Positions 26,769-36,101 of a stretch of DNA of 64,000 bases are shown one piece after another. The DNA comes from Rhodospirillaceae bacterium (lineage in GTDB: Bacteria > Pseudomonadota > Alphaproteobacteria > Dongiales > Dongiaceae). Below the pieces are notes generated by a model. That model was not told where the DNA came from. It saw only the letters and a program-made list of their open reading frames with translations, and ran no database searches. Numbering within the stretch: position 1 is the first letter of the stretch; each line of letters starts with the position of its first letter. Both the position numbers and the translations under genes were made by a program. The stretch lies in NCBI GenBank assembly GCA_008012315.1, contig SSEL01000013.1:62001-126000 (forward strand). Direction: 5' to 3'.

Positions 26769-29219
26769 ATGACGGGCGCCGCGGCTTCCGGCCGGCAAGA
26801 TGCCATTCAACGGCATGCAGAGATCATCATCATCGGCGGCGGCATTCTCGGCTGTTCCATCGCCTATCACCTGACGCGGCTCGGCAAGAAGGATGTCGTC
26901 ATTCTGGAGAAGAGCGGCGTGACGCACGGCGCCACCTGGCATGCGGCCGGGCTTGTCGGGCAGTTGCGCACCTCGCGCAACACCACGCGCATGCTGAAAT
27001 ATTCAGTCGAGCTTTATGACCGCCTGGAGGCCGAAACCGGCCAGCCGCTCGACTGGAGGAAATATGGCAGCCTGCGTCTCGCTTGCTCCACCGAGCGCGA
27101 GATGGAGAACAAGCGCTCGCTCACCATGGCGAAGAGCTTCGATCTCGAGATGCACTGGCTCTCGCCCGAAGAGGCGCAGGAGCTGTTTCCGATCATGAGC
27201 CTCGATGACGTGCGCTCGGCCGTCTACATCCCCAGCGACGGTTATATCGATCCCTCCAGTGTTTGCCAGGCGCTGGCCAAGGGCGCCAAGGATCAGGGTG
27301 CGAAAATCGTCATCGGCGAGTGCGTCATTGATTATACCATCACCAATCGCCGGGTGACGGAGGTGCATACCGACAAAGGCAAATGGAGCTGCGATCTCGT
27401 CGTCAATGCCTGCGGCATGTGGGGCCATGAGGTCGCGAAACTGGCCGGCGTGCGTGCACCATCTTTTGCCGTCGAGCACCAATACCTCATCACCGATCCG
27501 ATCCCGGACATCCCGGCCCGCATGCCGACCATGCGCGATCCGGATCATCTGGTCTATTACAAGCCGGAAGTGCGCGGCATCGTCGTCGGCGGCTATGAGG
27601 ACAACACCTTGCCCTTCGCGCCGACCGGCATCCCGCGCGATTTCGGCCAGGAGCTCCTCAAGGATAATTTCGAACGCTTCGAGCCGCTTGCTCGCTATGC
27701 CGCGAAACGCACGCCGATCATCGAAACCGTGGGCGTGCGGCAATTGCTGAACGGGCCGATTCCCTATTCGCCGGATGGCGACTTCGTCATGGGCAAGGCG
27801 CCGGAGCTTGACAACTACTTCGTCTCGACTGGCTTCCTCTACGGTATCGCCGCCGGTGGCGGCGCCGGCCGGATGATGGCCGAATGGATCACCGAAGGAG
27901 CGCCCAGCCTCAATCTCTGGCCGCTCGATGTACGGCGCTTCGGCTTCCATCACAACACGCGCTGGTTCATGTATCGGCGCGCCGTCGAGCTTTACGGCCA
28001 TCATTACAAGCTGCACCGGCCGGGCGATGAGCATGAGACGCAGCGCAATATCCGCCGTTCGCCGCTCTATGAAACGCTGAAGGCGAGGGGCGCCGTCTAC
28101 GGATCGCGCGCCGGCTGGGAGCGGCCGAACTGGTTTGCGCCTTCCGGTGTTGAGCCGGTGGACAAGCCGGCTTATGACCGGCGCCAGACCAACTGGTTCG
28201 ACCATGTCGGTGCGGAACACCGGGCGATCCGCGAGAATGTCGCGCTGATCGACCAGACCTCCTTTGCCAAATTCGAGATCATCGGCCCCGGCGCGGTGCC
28301 GGCTTTGCAGCGCCTCGCCGTTTCCGATATCGCCAAGCCGGTCGGCACCGCCATCTATACCCAGCTTTGCAACGAGAAGGGCGGGATTGAATGCGATCTC
28401 ACCTTCACGCGCCTGGGACAGGACCGGTTCTATTTCGTCACCGGCAGCGCCTTCGGCGGCCATGACCGCCAGTGGATCGAAAGCCATCTGCGCGATGACG
28501 GTTCGGTGCATGTCATCGATGTCACCTCGGCCAAGGCGGTGATCAATCTTTGCGGCCCGAAGGCGCGCGATGTCTTGTCCCAGATCGCCGAAGAGGATGT
28601 CTCCAACGCGGCCTTCCCTTACGGCACCTGCCGCCAGATCACGATCGGCGCAGCACCTGTCCTGGCGATCCGCATCGGCTATGTCGGCGAGCTGGGCTGG
28701 GAGCTGCATATCCCGACGGAATATACCGGCCATGTCTATGAGCTGCTGCGGGCGGCCGGCGAGGTCTATGGCATTCGCGATGCCGGCTATCGCGCCATCG
28801 ATTCCCTGCGCATGGAAAAGAACTATCTTTACTGGAGCAGCGACATCACGCCGGATTATACCCCGCTGGAAGCCGGGCTCGGCTTCCGCGTCAATTTCAA
28901 GAAAGGCGATTTCATCGGCCGCGACGCCTTGGTGAAGCAGCGCGAGGCCGGTATCCGGCAGAAACGCTGCACCTTCACGCTGGAACATCCCCTGGCTGTT
29001 TATGGCGGCGAGGCGATCTTGAAGAATGGCAAGGTGGTCGGTGTCACCAGCAGCGGCAATTTCGGTTACACTGTCGGCAAGAGCATCGCCTATGGCTATC
29101 TGCCCATCGATCTGGCGCAGGAAACCGGCTTCGAGATCGAGGCTTTCGGGGAGGTCACCGTTGCGACGCGCCATGACGGCGCGCTTTACGATGCGAAAAA
29201 CGAGAGGCTGAAAGCCTGA
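26769..29219 (+). CDS. Covalent-FAD dimethylglycine/sarcosine dehydrogenase-like enzyme with GcvT domain (copy 2)
   Basis: 816-aa paralogue of the enzyme at 17959, with the same DAO plus GcvT architecture. The FAD motif is IIGGGILGCSIAYHL and the covalent-FAD histidine is H58 in TWHAAGLVGQLR. The C-terminal half includes GELGWELHIPTEYTG and YRAIDSLRMEK. The two copies are similar along their length but far from identical, so they may act on successive or different N-methylated substrates. GGGGAGGA 5 nt before the ATG is a strong ribosome-binding site. The gene is divergent from the ABC operon and followed after 21 bp by a second kinase gene, repeating the kinase/dehydrogenase pairing in the opposite gene order. 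Confidence 0.88.
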   Translation: MTGAAASGRQDAIQRHAEIIIIGGGILGCSIAYHLTRLGKKDVVILEKSGVTHGATWHAAGLVGQLRTSRNTTRMLKYSVELYDRLEAETGQPLDWRKYGSLRLACSTEREMENKRSLTMAKSFDLEMHWLSPEEAQELFPIMSLDDVRSAVYIPSDGYIDPSSVCQALAKGAKDQGAKIVIGECVIDYTITNRRVTEVHTDKGKWSCDLVVNACGMWGHEVAKLAGVRAPSFAVEHQYLITDPIPDIPARMPTMRDPDHLVYYKPEVRGIVVGGYEDNTLPFAPTGIPRDFGQELLKDNFERFEPLARYAAKRTPIIETVGVRQLLNGPIPYSPDGDFVMGKAPELDNYFVSTGFLYGIAAGGGAGRMMAEWITEGAPSLNLWPLDVRRFGFHHNTRWFMYRRAVELYGHHYKLHRPGDEHETQRNIRRSPLYETLKARGAVYGSRAGWERPNWFAPSGVEPVDKPAYDRRQTNWFDHVGAEHRAIRENVALIDQTSFAKFEIIGPGAVPALQRLAVSDIAKPVGTAIYTQLCNEKGGIECDLTFTRLGQDRFYFVTGSAFGGHDRQWIESHLRDDGSVHVIDVTSAKAVINLCGPKARDVLSQIAEEDVSNAAFPYGTCRQITIGAAPVLAIRIGYVGELGWELHIPTEYTGHVYELLRAAGEVYGIRDAGYRAIDSLRMEKNYLYWSSDITPDYTPLEAGLGFRVNFKKGDFIGRDALVKQREAGIRQKRCTFTLEHPLAVYGGEAILKNGKVVGVTSSGNFGYTVGKSIAYGYLPIDLAQETGFEIEAFGEVTVATRHDGALYDAKNERLKA

Positions 29220-29240
29220 TGATGATCCTGGGAGGAAATC

Positions 29241-30197
29241 TTGACCGAGGAGCGGAAGGGCGCGGCGGCGCAACATGACGCAAGACACGATGTGATGGCG
29301 GCTCTGGCGCGCATGCCGGCCATGCGCGACCTGCCGCCGCTGGAAATCAGCATCGAGCGGCTGGGCGGGCTGACCAACCGGAACTATCGCTTGGAGACGC
29401 CGCGCGGCTGTTTCGTGCTGCGCATTCCGGGCGCCGGGACCAGCGAATATATCAGCCGGCAGAACGAGGCGCAGGCCGCCCGCATCGCCGCTGAAACCGG
29501 CGTCAATGCCGAGCTCTTATGGTTCGACGAACGCGACGGCGTCATGCTGTGCCGTTTCGTCGACGGCGCTGTCACGATGAATGCCGAGCGTTTCAAGGAT
29601 CTCGGCGCGGTGGCGCGCTCCGCCCAGAGCCTGCGGCGGATACATGATTGCGGCAAACCCTTCCGTAACCGTTTCGAACTGTTCCAGATGATCGACGAAT
29701 ATCTGGATTTTCTTGGCAAGAAGAATGCACCGCTGCCCGACGGCTATCATGATGTGAAGCGCGAGGCGGAAAAGGTGCGCCGGGCCCTGGCTGCGCGACC
29801 GCTGCCGGTGGTGCCTTGCCATTGCGATCCGCTGGCGGAGAATTTCCTCGATACCGGACGCCGGGTGTATGTCATCGATTGGGAATATGCCGGCAATAAC
29901 GATCCGATGTGGGATCTCGGCGATCTCTCCGTCGAGGCTGGCTTCGGTCCCGATCAGGACGAGGCCTTGTTGCGGGCCTATTTCGAAAACCGCGTGCCCT
30001 CGGCCGAACGTGGCCGGATGGTGGCCTATAAGGCGATGTGCGATCTCCTGTGGACGCTGTGGGGTATTATCCAGCACGTCAATGAAAACCCCGCCGACGA
30101 TTTCTGGGGCTATGCGATCAACCGCTTCGAACGCTGCAAGAAGCTGATGGGGCAGGCCGATTTCGGCCGCCATCTGCAGGCGATCATCGACGGATAA
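29241..30197 (+). CDS. Choline/ethanolamine-kinase-like phosphotransferase (copy 2)
   Basis: APH/choline-kinase-fold phosphotransferase of 318 aa. The N-lobe turn is RLGGLTNRNYRL. The catalytic loop reads H194-C-D196-x4-N201 (CHCDPLAENF), with Cys where the first copy has Asn, and the metal-site Asp213 in VIDWEYAG follows. It is only moderately similar to the kinase at 20428. The start is TTG, chosen because GGGAGGAAA lies directly upstream; no in-frame ATG occurs near it. Co-transcribed with dehydrogenase copy 2. The phosphoacceptor is unknown. Confidence 0.8.
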   Translation: MTEERKGAAAQHDARHDVMAALARMPAMRDLPPLEISIERLGGLTNRNYRLETPRGCFVLRIPGAGTSEYISRQNEAQAARIAAETGVNAELLWFDERDGVMLCRFVDGAVTMNAERFKDLGAVARSAQSLRRIHDCGKPFRNRFELFQMIDEYLDFLGKKNAPLPDGYHDVKREAEKVRRALAARPLPVVPCHCDPLAENFLDTGRRVYVIDWEYAGNNDPMWDLGDLSVEAGFGPDQDEALLRAYFENRVPSAERGRMVAYKAMCDLLWTLWGIIQHVNENPADDFWGYAINRFERCKKLMGQADFGRHLQAIIDG

Positions 30198-30222
30198 TCC
30201 GGGGGGCAGCCGCCCCGCATTT

Positions 30223-30253
30223 GCGACCTGCCGTGCGACCCGCGGCAGGTCGT
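30223..30253 (+). terminator. Putative terminator after kinase copy 2
   Basis: A 12-bp stem, counting one G-T wobble, has arms around 30224-30235 and 30241-30252 and a 5-nt loop. TTCTGCCTTTACTC follows. It lies 26 bp after the stop at 30197. The weak T-run keeps this at moderate confidence. Confidence 0.5.
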
Positions 30254-30336
30254 TCTGCCTTTACTCAAAACTCGCATCTTAAGTGGGGAATATTCACCGC
30301 CCGAAATTCCCTGATAGCCATTGATTTATTGCATAA

Positions 30337-30348
30337 GTTAGCGCTAAC
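30337..30348. promoter_or_regulatory. LacI-type palindromic operator upstream of zwf
   Basis: Perfect 12-bp palindrome GTTAGCGCTAAC with the central CG typical of LacI/GalR-family operators, 120 bp before zwf. TTGACG, a possible -35 element, begins 2 bp after it (30351), although I find no convincing -10 at the right distance. No LacI-family gene lies in the window. Confidence 0.5.
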
Positions 30349-30467
30349 AATTGACGATGACAAACTATCTCGGATGGGTGAGCCTTAGCTGCTTTCATTC
30401 TCGAGTCGGGACCGGTTAGTCTGAGGGCATCGGACCGATTAATTCAGCGACAGAGGTACCAAAGCGA

Positions 30468-31946
30468 ATGGCGAGACCAACGCTTATCACCCATCCCTTT
30501 GACATCGTTGTCTTCGGCGGCCGGGGCGATCTGGCGAAGCGCAAGTTATTGCCGGCCTTGTTCCAGCTCGACCGCGACAATCGCCTGTCGGAAGGCGGCC
30601 GCATTATCGGCGCCTCCCGGGGCGGACTTGACGACAATGCCTTTCGTGCCCTGGTCGAACAGGCCTGTCATGACTTCCTGCCGGAAAAGGCCTTCGATCC
30701 CAAGACCTGGGAACGCTTCTCCCAGCGTCTCTCATTTGTCGGCATGGATGCGACCCAGCCCGACGACTACGCCACCTTGAAGAAGACTTTCGAGGGACGG
30801 GAGGATGTGCCGCGGGTCTTTTATCTCGCCACGGCGCCAGATCTGTTCGGGCCGATTACGCGTTCGCTGGGCGAAGCGGGGCTGATCACACCGGAGACGC
30901 GCCTGGTCCTGGAAAAGCCGCTCGGCCACGATCTTGAGTCCTCGCATGAGATCAATGCGGAAGTGGGCCAGGTCGTTTCCGAACATCAGATTTACCGCAT
31001 CGATCATTATCTCGGGAAGGAAACGGTGCAGAACCTCATGGTCCTGCGCTTTGCCAATTCCCTGTTCGAGCCGCTGTGGAACCGCACCTATATCGACCAT
31101 GTGCAGGTGACGGTGGCGGAAAGCGTCGGTGTTTCCGGCCGCTGGAGCTATTACAACGGTGCCGGTGCCTTGCGCGACATGATCCAGAACCATCTGCTGC
31201 AGATCCTCTGCCTCACCGCGATGGAACCGCCGATCTCGCTGGAGGCGAACGCCATCCGTGACGAGAAGGTGAAGGTGCTGAAATCCCTGGTGCCGATCGA
31301 GCCGAGCGAAGTCGCGCAATTGACGGTGCGCGGGCAATATCGTGCCGGCGCCATCGATGGCAAACCAGTGCCCGGTTATCTCGACGAACAGGATGCCAAG
31401 GCCGGCAGCGACACCGAAACCTATGTGGCGATCAAGGCGCATATCGATAACTGGCGTTGGGCCGGCGTGCCTTTCTACCTGCGCACCGGCAAGCGCCTGC
31501 CCCAGCGCTGTTCCGAGATCGTCGTGCAGTTTCGCTCGCCGCCGCATTTCATCTATCCCGATACGGCAGGGCCTTTCCCGCCGAACCGCCTCGTCATGCG
31601 CATCCAGCCGAATGAAGGCATCCGCTTCCAGATGCTGAACAAGCAGCCGGGACCGGGTGAGTTGAAGCTGCGACAGACCGACTTGAATCTTAGTTTCGCC
31701 GATACCTTCGGCACGGTCATACCGGATGCTTACGAGCGCCTGCTGCTGGATGTCATCCGCGGCCGGCCGACCTTGTTCATGCGCGTGGATGAGGTCGAAG
31801 CCGCCTGGCGCTGGACCGATACGATTCTCAATGCCTGGCAGCAACAAAACGTGTCCGTGAAGCATTATACAGCAGGGGCCTGGGGCCCATCGGCGGCCAT
31901 CGCCTTGATCGAACGCGATGGCCGTACCTGGCATGAAGAGGATTGA
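30468..31946 (+). CDS. zwf: Glucose-6-phosphate 1-dehydrogenase
   Basis: Oxidises glucose-6-phosphate to 6-phosphogluconolactone with NADP(+), the entry to the Entner-Doudoroff and pentose phosphate routes. 492 aa, normal length. The coenzyme motif is GGRGDLAKRKLLPAL (17-31) and the substrate signature R177-I-D-H180-YLGKE carries the catalytic aspartate/histidine region. PLGHDL and the NHLLQILCL segment are also conserved. First gene of a four-gene operon (zwf-pgl-edd-eda); the spacing to pgl is 13 bp. A LacI-type palindrome upstream suggests sugar-responsive control. Confidence 0.97.
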   Translation: MARPTLITHPFDIVVFGGRGDLAKRKLLPALFQLDRDNRLSEGGRIIGASRGGLDDNAFRALVEQACHDFLPEKAFDPKTWERFSQRLSFVGMDATQPDDYATLKKTFEGREDVPRVFYLATAPDLFGPITRSLGEAGLITPETRLVLEKPLGHDLESSHEINAEVGQVVSEHQIYRIDHYLGKETVQNLMVLRFANSLFEPLWNRTYIDHVQVTVAESVGVSGRWSYYNGAGALRDMIQNHLLQILCLTAMEPPISLEANAIRDEKVKVLKSLVPIEPSEVAQLTVRGQYRAGAIDGKPVPGYLDEQDAKAGSDTETYVAIKAHIDNWRWAGVPFYLRTGKRLPQRCSEIVVQFRSPPHFIYPDTAGPFPPNRLVMRIQPNEGIRFQMLNKQPGPGELKLRQTDLNLSFADTFGTVIPDAYERLLLDVIRGRPTLFMRVDEVEAAWRWTDTILNAWQQQNVSVKHYTAGAWGPSAAIALIERDGRTWHEED

Positions 31947-31959
31947 CGACGCGATACGG

Positions 31960-32667
31960 ATGATTGTCCCGGATATTACACATCACCGTCATGCGACCGC
32001 CGAAGCCTTTGCTCAGGCGGTGGCGGATCGGATCGGCCAGCAACTCCGGCAGGGGCTGGACGGGCGGGATGCGGCGTCGCTCGCCGTGCCGGGCGGCAGC
32101 ACGCCGGGGCCGATCTTCGATGTGCTGGCGAAGATGCAACTGGCCTGGCCGAAGGTTGCTGTTACCTTGACGGATGAGCGCTGGGTACCGGCCTCCGACC
32201 CATCCAGCAACGAAGCCCTGTTGCGCCGGCACCTTTTGCAGGAGACGTCGGCCGGGGCGCGCGTGATCGGGCTATATGATGCCTCGCCGAAGCCGAGCCT
32301 CGGCATTGCGCATGCCGAGACGGCGTTGCGGCAACTGCCGCTGCCATTCGACGCGGTCTTGCTCGGCATGGGCGGTGATGGCCATTTTGCCTCGCTGTTT
32401 CCCGGCCTGCCTGATCTGGCCGAGGGGTTGAACCCGGAGAGTGCCGCCATCTGCATCGCCAGCGATGCGCCGGTCAATGGCCAGCCGCGCCTCTCGCTCA
32501 GCCTTGGTTTTCTGTTGCGCAGCCGCGTGATCCTGCTTGCCATACGCGGCGCCGGCAAACTGGCCGTCATCGAACGCGCCAAGACGGCAGCGGCATCGGA
32601 ACTGCCGATCGCCGCGATCCTCCGGCAAGATCGCGTGCCGGTGGAAATTCATTTCACGGAAGCATGA
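31960..32667 (+). CDS. pgl: 6-phosphogluconolactonase
   Basis: Hydrolyses 6-phosphogluconolactone to 6-phosphogluconate. NagB/RpiA fold, about 235 aa. [18 protein letters not shown] near the N-terminus, VTLTDERWV and [16 protein letters not shown] are the three family motifs. ATG 31960 gives a family-like N-terminus; ATG 31933, which overlaps the end of zwf, is an alternative and neither has a strong ribosome-binding site. The stop is 8 bp from the edd start. Confidence 0.95.
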   Translation: MIVPDITHHRHATAEAFAQAVADRIGQQLRQGLDGRDAASLAVPGGSTPGPIFDVLAKMQLAWPKVAVTLTDERWVPASDPSSNEALLRRHLLQETSAGARVIGLYDASPKPSLGIAHAETALRQLPLPFDAVLLGMGGDGHFASLFPGLPDLAEGLNPESAAICIASDAPVNGQPRLSLSLGFLLRSRVILLAIRGAGKLAVIERAKTAAASELPIAAILRQDRVPVEIHFTEA

Positions 32668-32675
32668 GGCCGAAG

Positions 32676-34538
32676 ATGAACCCGACTCTTCGCGACGTCA
32701 CCGAACGGATCGTCAAGCGCAGTACGGATAGCCGCAAAGCCTATCTGGAGAAAGTCGCGCGCGCCCGCGTCGGGAATCCCAGGCGGGCTATTTCATGCGG
32801 CAATCTCGCCCATGGCATTGCTGCTTGCGATGCCGAGGGCAAGCATAAGCTGGTCGAAGAGAACATCACCAATGTGGCCATCGTCAGCGCCTATAACGAC
32901 ATGCTTTCGGCGCATCAGCCCTATAAGGATTATCCCGACATCATCAAAGCCGCGGTCCGCGAGAAGAACGGCGTCGCGCAATTTGCCGGCGGGGTGCCGG
33001 CGATGTGTGACGGCGTGACCCAGGGCCAGCCGGGCATGGAGTTGTCGCTGTTCAGCCGCGACGTGATCGCCATGGCGACGGCGGTGGCGCTCAGCCACGA
33101 CATGTTCGATGCGGTTCTGTGTCTCGGCATCTGCGACAAGATCGTGCCGGGCTTGCTGACCGGCGCTTTGTGCTTCGGCCATCTGCCCACCATTTTCGTG
33201 CCCGGCGGGCCGATGCCTTCCGGCATTCCAAATACGGAAAAAAGCCGCATCCGGCAGCTTTTCGCCGAAGGCAAGGTGGGGCGCGACGAATTGCTGAAAG
33301 CCGAGATGGCCAGCTACCACGCGCCCGGCACCTGCACCTTCTACGGCACCGCCAACAGCAATCAGATGTTCATGGAAATCATGGGTCTGCATCTGCCGGG
33401 CGCCGCTTTCGTCAATCCCGGCACGCCCTTGCGCCAGGCCTTGACGACGGCGGCGGCACAGCATGCGGTGGAGATCGGTGTTGGCGGCAAGACGCCACGG
33501 CCAATCGCCGATGTCATCGACGAGCGTTCTTTCGTCAATGCTATCGTCGGCTTGATGGCGACCGGTGGCTCGACCAACCACACGATTCACCTGATCGCCT
33601 GTGCCAGGGCGGCAGGGATCATTCTCAACTGGCAGGATTTCGCGGAGATCTCGCAGGTGACGCCGCTGCTGGCGCGGATCTATCCCAATGGCAGCGCCGA
33701 TGTGAACCAGTTCCAGGCGGCCGGCGGTGTCGGTTTCGTCATCGCCCAGCTCCTGAAGGCCGGCCTGCTGCATGAAGATGTGCAGACGATCATGGGGCAG
33801 GGATTGTCGCGCTATACGGAGGAGCCGTTCCTTGAGGGCGAGCGCGTGGTCTGGCGTGCGGGCACCACGAAATCCCACGACATCTCGATCCTGCGGCCGA
33901 TCGATGATCCTTTCGCATCCGAAGGCGGCATCCGCCTGATGACGGGCAATCTGGGCCGCTCGGTTATCAAGGTTTCCGCGGTGAAGCCGGAACATCGCCG
34001 CATCACCGCGCCGGCCGCCGTCTTCGCCGATCAGGACGATGTGATCCAGGCCTTCAAAGACGGCAAGCTGCATCGCGATGTCGTGGTAGTTCTGCGCGGC
34101 CAGGGACCGTCCGGCAACGGCATGCCGGAACTGCATAAGCTGACGCCGTCTTTGGGCGTCCTGCTGGATCTCGGCTACAAGGTCGCCCTGGTGACCGATG
34201 GCCGCATGTCCGGTGCTTCCGGCAAAGTGCCGGCCGCCATCCATATGACGCCGGAAGCAACGCAAGGCGGGCCGCTGGCCAGGATACAGGACGGTGATAT
34301 CGTCGATCTCGATACCGAGACCGGCAAGTTGAACGTCCAGCTCGACGATGCCAAATTGGCGTCGCGCGCGCTATGGCACAGCCAGGCGCTGCAGGATGGA
34401 ATCGGCCGGGAACTCTTTGCCGGCATGCGGCAATTGGCAACGACGGCGGAGCAGGGGGCGATGACATTCGGCGCCTGGATCGACAGCCAGGGGACAAACT
34501 TGGACAGCGCAAAGCGGGTTCGGGCGGAGGTGGCGTGA
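32676..34538 (+). CDS. edd: Phosphogluconate dehydratase
   Basis: Entner-Doudoroff dehydratase, an iron-sulfur enzyme converting 6-phosphogluconate to 2-keto-3-deoxy-6-phosphogluconate. About 620 aa, the usual size. Cluster-ligand cysteines appear in [15 protein letters not shown] and [11 protein letters not shown], and the IlvD/Edd C-terminal motif [17 protein letters not shown] is intact. GAGG 6 nt before ATG 32676 fixes the start; an earlier in-frame ATG at 32664 overlaps the pgl stop. The stop overlaps eda by one base. Confidence 0.97.
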   Translation: MNPTLRDVTERIVKRSTDSRKAYLEKVARARVGNPRRAISCGNLAHGIAACDAEGKHKLVEENITNVAIVSAYNDMLSAHQPYKDYPDIIKAAVREKNGVAQFAGGVPAMCDGVTQGQPGMELSLFSRDVIAMATAVALSHDMFDAVLCLGICDKIVPGLLTGALCFGHLPTIFVPGGPMPSGIPNTEKSRIRQLFAEGKVGRDELLKAEMASYHAPGTCTFYGTANSNQMFMEIMGLHLPGAAFVNPGTPLRQALTTAAAQHAVEIGVGGKTPRPIADVIDERSFVNAIVGLMATGGSTNHTIHLIACARAAGIILNWQDFAEISQVTPLLARIYPNGSADVNQFQAAGGVGFVIAQLLKAGLLHEDVQTIMGQGLSRYTEEPFLEGERVVWRAGTTKSHDISILRPIDDPFASEGGIRLMTGNLGRSVIKVSAVKPEHRRITAPAAVFADQDDVIQAFKDGKLHRDVVVVLRGQGPSGNGMPELHKLTPSLGVLLDLGYKVALVTDGRMSGASGKVPAAIHMTPEATQGGPLARIQDGDIVDLDTETGKLNVQLDDAKLASRALWHSQALQDGIGRELFAGMRQLATTAEQGAMTFGAWIDSQGTNLDSAKRVRAEVA

Positions 34539-35185
34539 TGGCTGATTTCGATATGCGCAGTACGTTGCGCGACACCGGCGTGGTGCCGGTTGTGGTGATG
34601 GATTCCGATGAGGCCGCGGTGCCCCTGGCAAAATGCCTGCTTGCTTCCGGCGTGAAGATGATCGAGGTCACTTTGCGCCGGCCGGCGGCCTGGAAGGTCA
34701 TGGAGCGGCTGATCGCGGAAGTGCCGGAGATCATCGTCGGGGCCGGCAGCGTCACGTCGACGTCTCAAATGGAGCGCCTGGCAAAGATGGGCGTGCATTT
34801 TGCCGTCAGTCCCGGCCTCACCGTCAACCTGATCCGTGCGGCTCATAATCTGAACCTGCCTTATCTCCCTGGCGCGGTAACGTCGTCGGAAATCCTGACC
34901 GGAATGGAAGAGGGATTGACGACCTTGAAATTCTTCCCGGCCGAACTGTCCGGCGGGGTTTCGATGCTGAACGCGCTGCGCGGGCCGTTGCCGGATGTGA
35001 TGTTCTGCCCGACCGGCGGCATCGATGTCGACAATGCGGCAATCTATGCGTCCTGTCCTAATGTGATCGCCGTCGGCAGTTCCTGGGTGGTGCCTGAAGG
35101 CGCCATCATGGCCGGTCAATGGCAGGAGATCGCCGAGCGCGTTGACCGTTTCCGGGCCATCATGCGGCAGGAAATTGCCGTCTGA
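34538..35185 (+). CDS. eda: 2-dehydro-3-deoxy-phosphogluconate aldolase
   Basis: Cleaves 2-keto-3-deoxy-6-phosphogluconate to pyruvate and glyceraldehyde-3-phosphate, the last Entner-Doudoroff step. 215 aa, class I aldolase. The active-site Glu43 (IEVTLRRP) and Schiff-base Lys131 (TLKFFPAEL) are present, with GAGSVT and CPTGGID making the phosphate site. The start is at a TGATG overlap with edd, with GGAGG 7 nt upstream. Last gene of the operon; a terminator-like hairpin follows. Confidence 0.97.
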   Translation: MADFDMRSTLRDTGVVPVVVMDSDEAAVPLAKCLLASGVKMIEVTLRRPAAWKVMERLIAEVPEIIVGAGSVTSTSQMERLAKMGVHFAVSPGLTVNLIRAAHNLNLPYLPGAVTSSEILTGMEEGLTTLKFFPAELSGGVSMLNALRGPLPDVMFCPTGGIDVDNAAIYASCPNVIAVGSSWVVPEGAIMAGQWQEIAERVDRFRAIMRQEIAV

Positions 35186-35487
35186 AGCGTAACCGCCAAA
35201 AAAGAGAGCGCCCGGCTGGGATGAGTAGCGCGGGCGCTCGGTTCCGTAGGACCGGCTATGCTGGGGACGGTGAGGTGACAGCCGACCCTACGTTTTGGAG
35301 ACTAAACCCGAACCGTCTTTTCGTCTGTGATCGGGGTCACAAAGGGCTTCGCTAGAGCCGAACCGCTCGATCGAAACGGCATAGCCGGCAACGAAGGAAT
35401 GCGCCGGCGCCGTGAAGGTCGACATTCTTTAGAAAGGTTTTTGTTTTTTTATTTCCCGTCCCAAGCTGCATTAATCGCGGTGCTGCG
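35186..35487. other. Noncoding gap between eda and an unknown gene
   Basis: About 300 bp without a convincing gene. Its first part carries the stem-loop at 35206-35239. Its second part includes a locally AT-rich patch with T-runs (around 35430-35455) just before the unknown gene at 35488, possibly promoter DNA. Nothing else stands out. Confidence 0.5.
35206..35239 (+). terminator. Terminator-like stem-loop after eda
   Basis: Nine-bp perfect arms GAGCGCCCG (35206-35214) and CGGGCGCTC (35231-35239) with a 16-nt loop, 21 bp after the eda stop. No T-run follows on the + strand; an A-run precedes it. Confidence 0.45.
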
Positions 35488-35997
35488 TTGATCGACGCAT
35501 CGAAGGCTGGTGACTTTGAAACATATGAATCGAGGGAAGCCGCGCGTATCGTCTTCACCATATCGCGCCTGGCAAATCGCGAGCTTTCACCTTGGGGCGC
35601 CAACTGCTTTCCCGTCGAATATCCTGATTATTGTGCCTTTATTTATCCGCGATTGCTTGATCGCCTCGGTGCCTTGATCGAGGACATCGGCGCATATCGG
35701 GAACTTTGGGCGGAAGAAGATGCGCTGCTTGAATTTAGTGAGCGAGCCTTTTCAACCGGTGATGTGACGCTCGAGGAACGTAGCGATATCGATCTCGCAA
35801 TCGTGCAAATACCTGCTGAAGGATCCTATCGGCGCGAACATCTCTTTGCCATGGAGCGCGGCGTGGCGCTTCATCGCATGGCAGTGTTCAACCGAACGCG
35901 CTGCAATCGCATCGTTGTAATGTGCGCCACGGCACTCAAGAACGGTGACGAAGCCTGGGATCCTTACGACCCAACGGATAACGGTTCCCGCTTTTAA
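35488..35997 (+). CDS. Hypothetical protein
   Basis: Open frame of 169 aa that I do not recognise. The translation is acidic, with no signal peptide, membrane segment or known catalytic motif. It contains a cluster of aromatic residues (EYPDYCAFIYPRLLDRL) and the C-terminal run FNRTRCNRIVVMCATALKNGD. Codon use looks less GC-biased than in the neighbours, which hints at a recent arrival or low expression. The start (TTG 35488) is the only one available near the frame opening and has no visible ribosome-binding site, so the true start is uncertain. It lies alone between the Entner-Doudoroff operon and a PNPOx-like gene. Confidence 0.55.
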   Translation: MIDASKAGDFETYESREAARIVFTISRLANRELSPWGANCFPVEYPDYCAFIYPRLLDRLGALIEDIGAYRELWAEEDALLEFSERAFSTGDVTLEERSDIDLAIVQIPAEGSYRREHLFAMERGVALHRMAVFNRTRCNRIVVMCATALKNGDEAWDPYDPTDNGSRF

Positions 35998-36101
35998 ATC
36001 TGCTAAATCTGCGATCCCCATCTCCCACCAACAGTCAAATCTATGGCGCTCCCGTGGAGAATTTGATATTGAGAATTATTCGCAAATTAGGAGACGCTCC
36101 G

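Noticed and set aside
27003..29288. 761-codon open frame antisense to dehydrogenase copy 2
   Set aside because: Same reason: it is a shadow of the coding frame, with no family signature and no credible start context.
30351..30380. Full zwf promoter starting with TTGACG
   Set aside because: A good -35 hexamer is present, but no acceptable -10 lies 16-19 bp downstream, so only the operator palindrome is reported.
35352..35603. 83-codon minus-strand frame before and across the unknown gene
   Set aside because: No homology-like features, no ribosome-binding site, and it overlaps the longer + strand frame.
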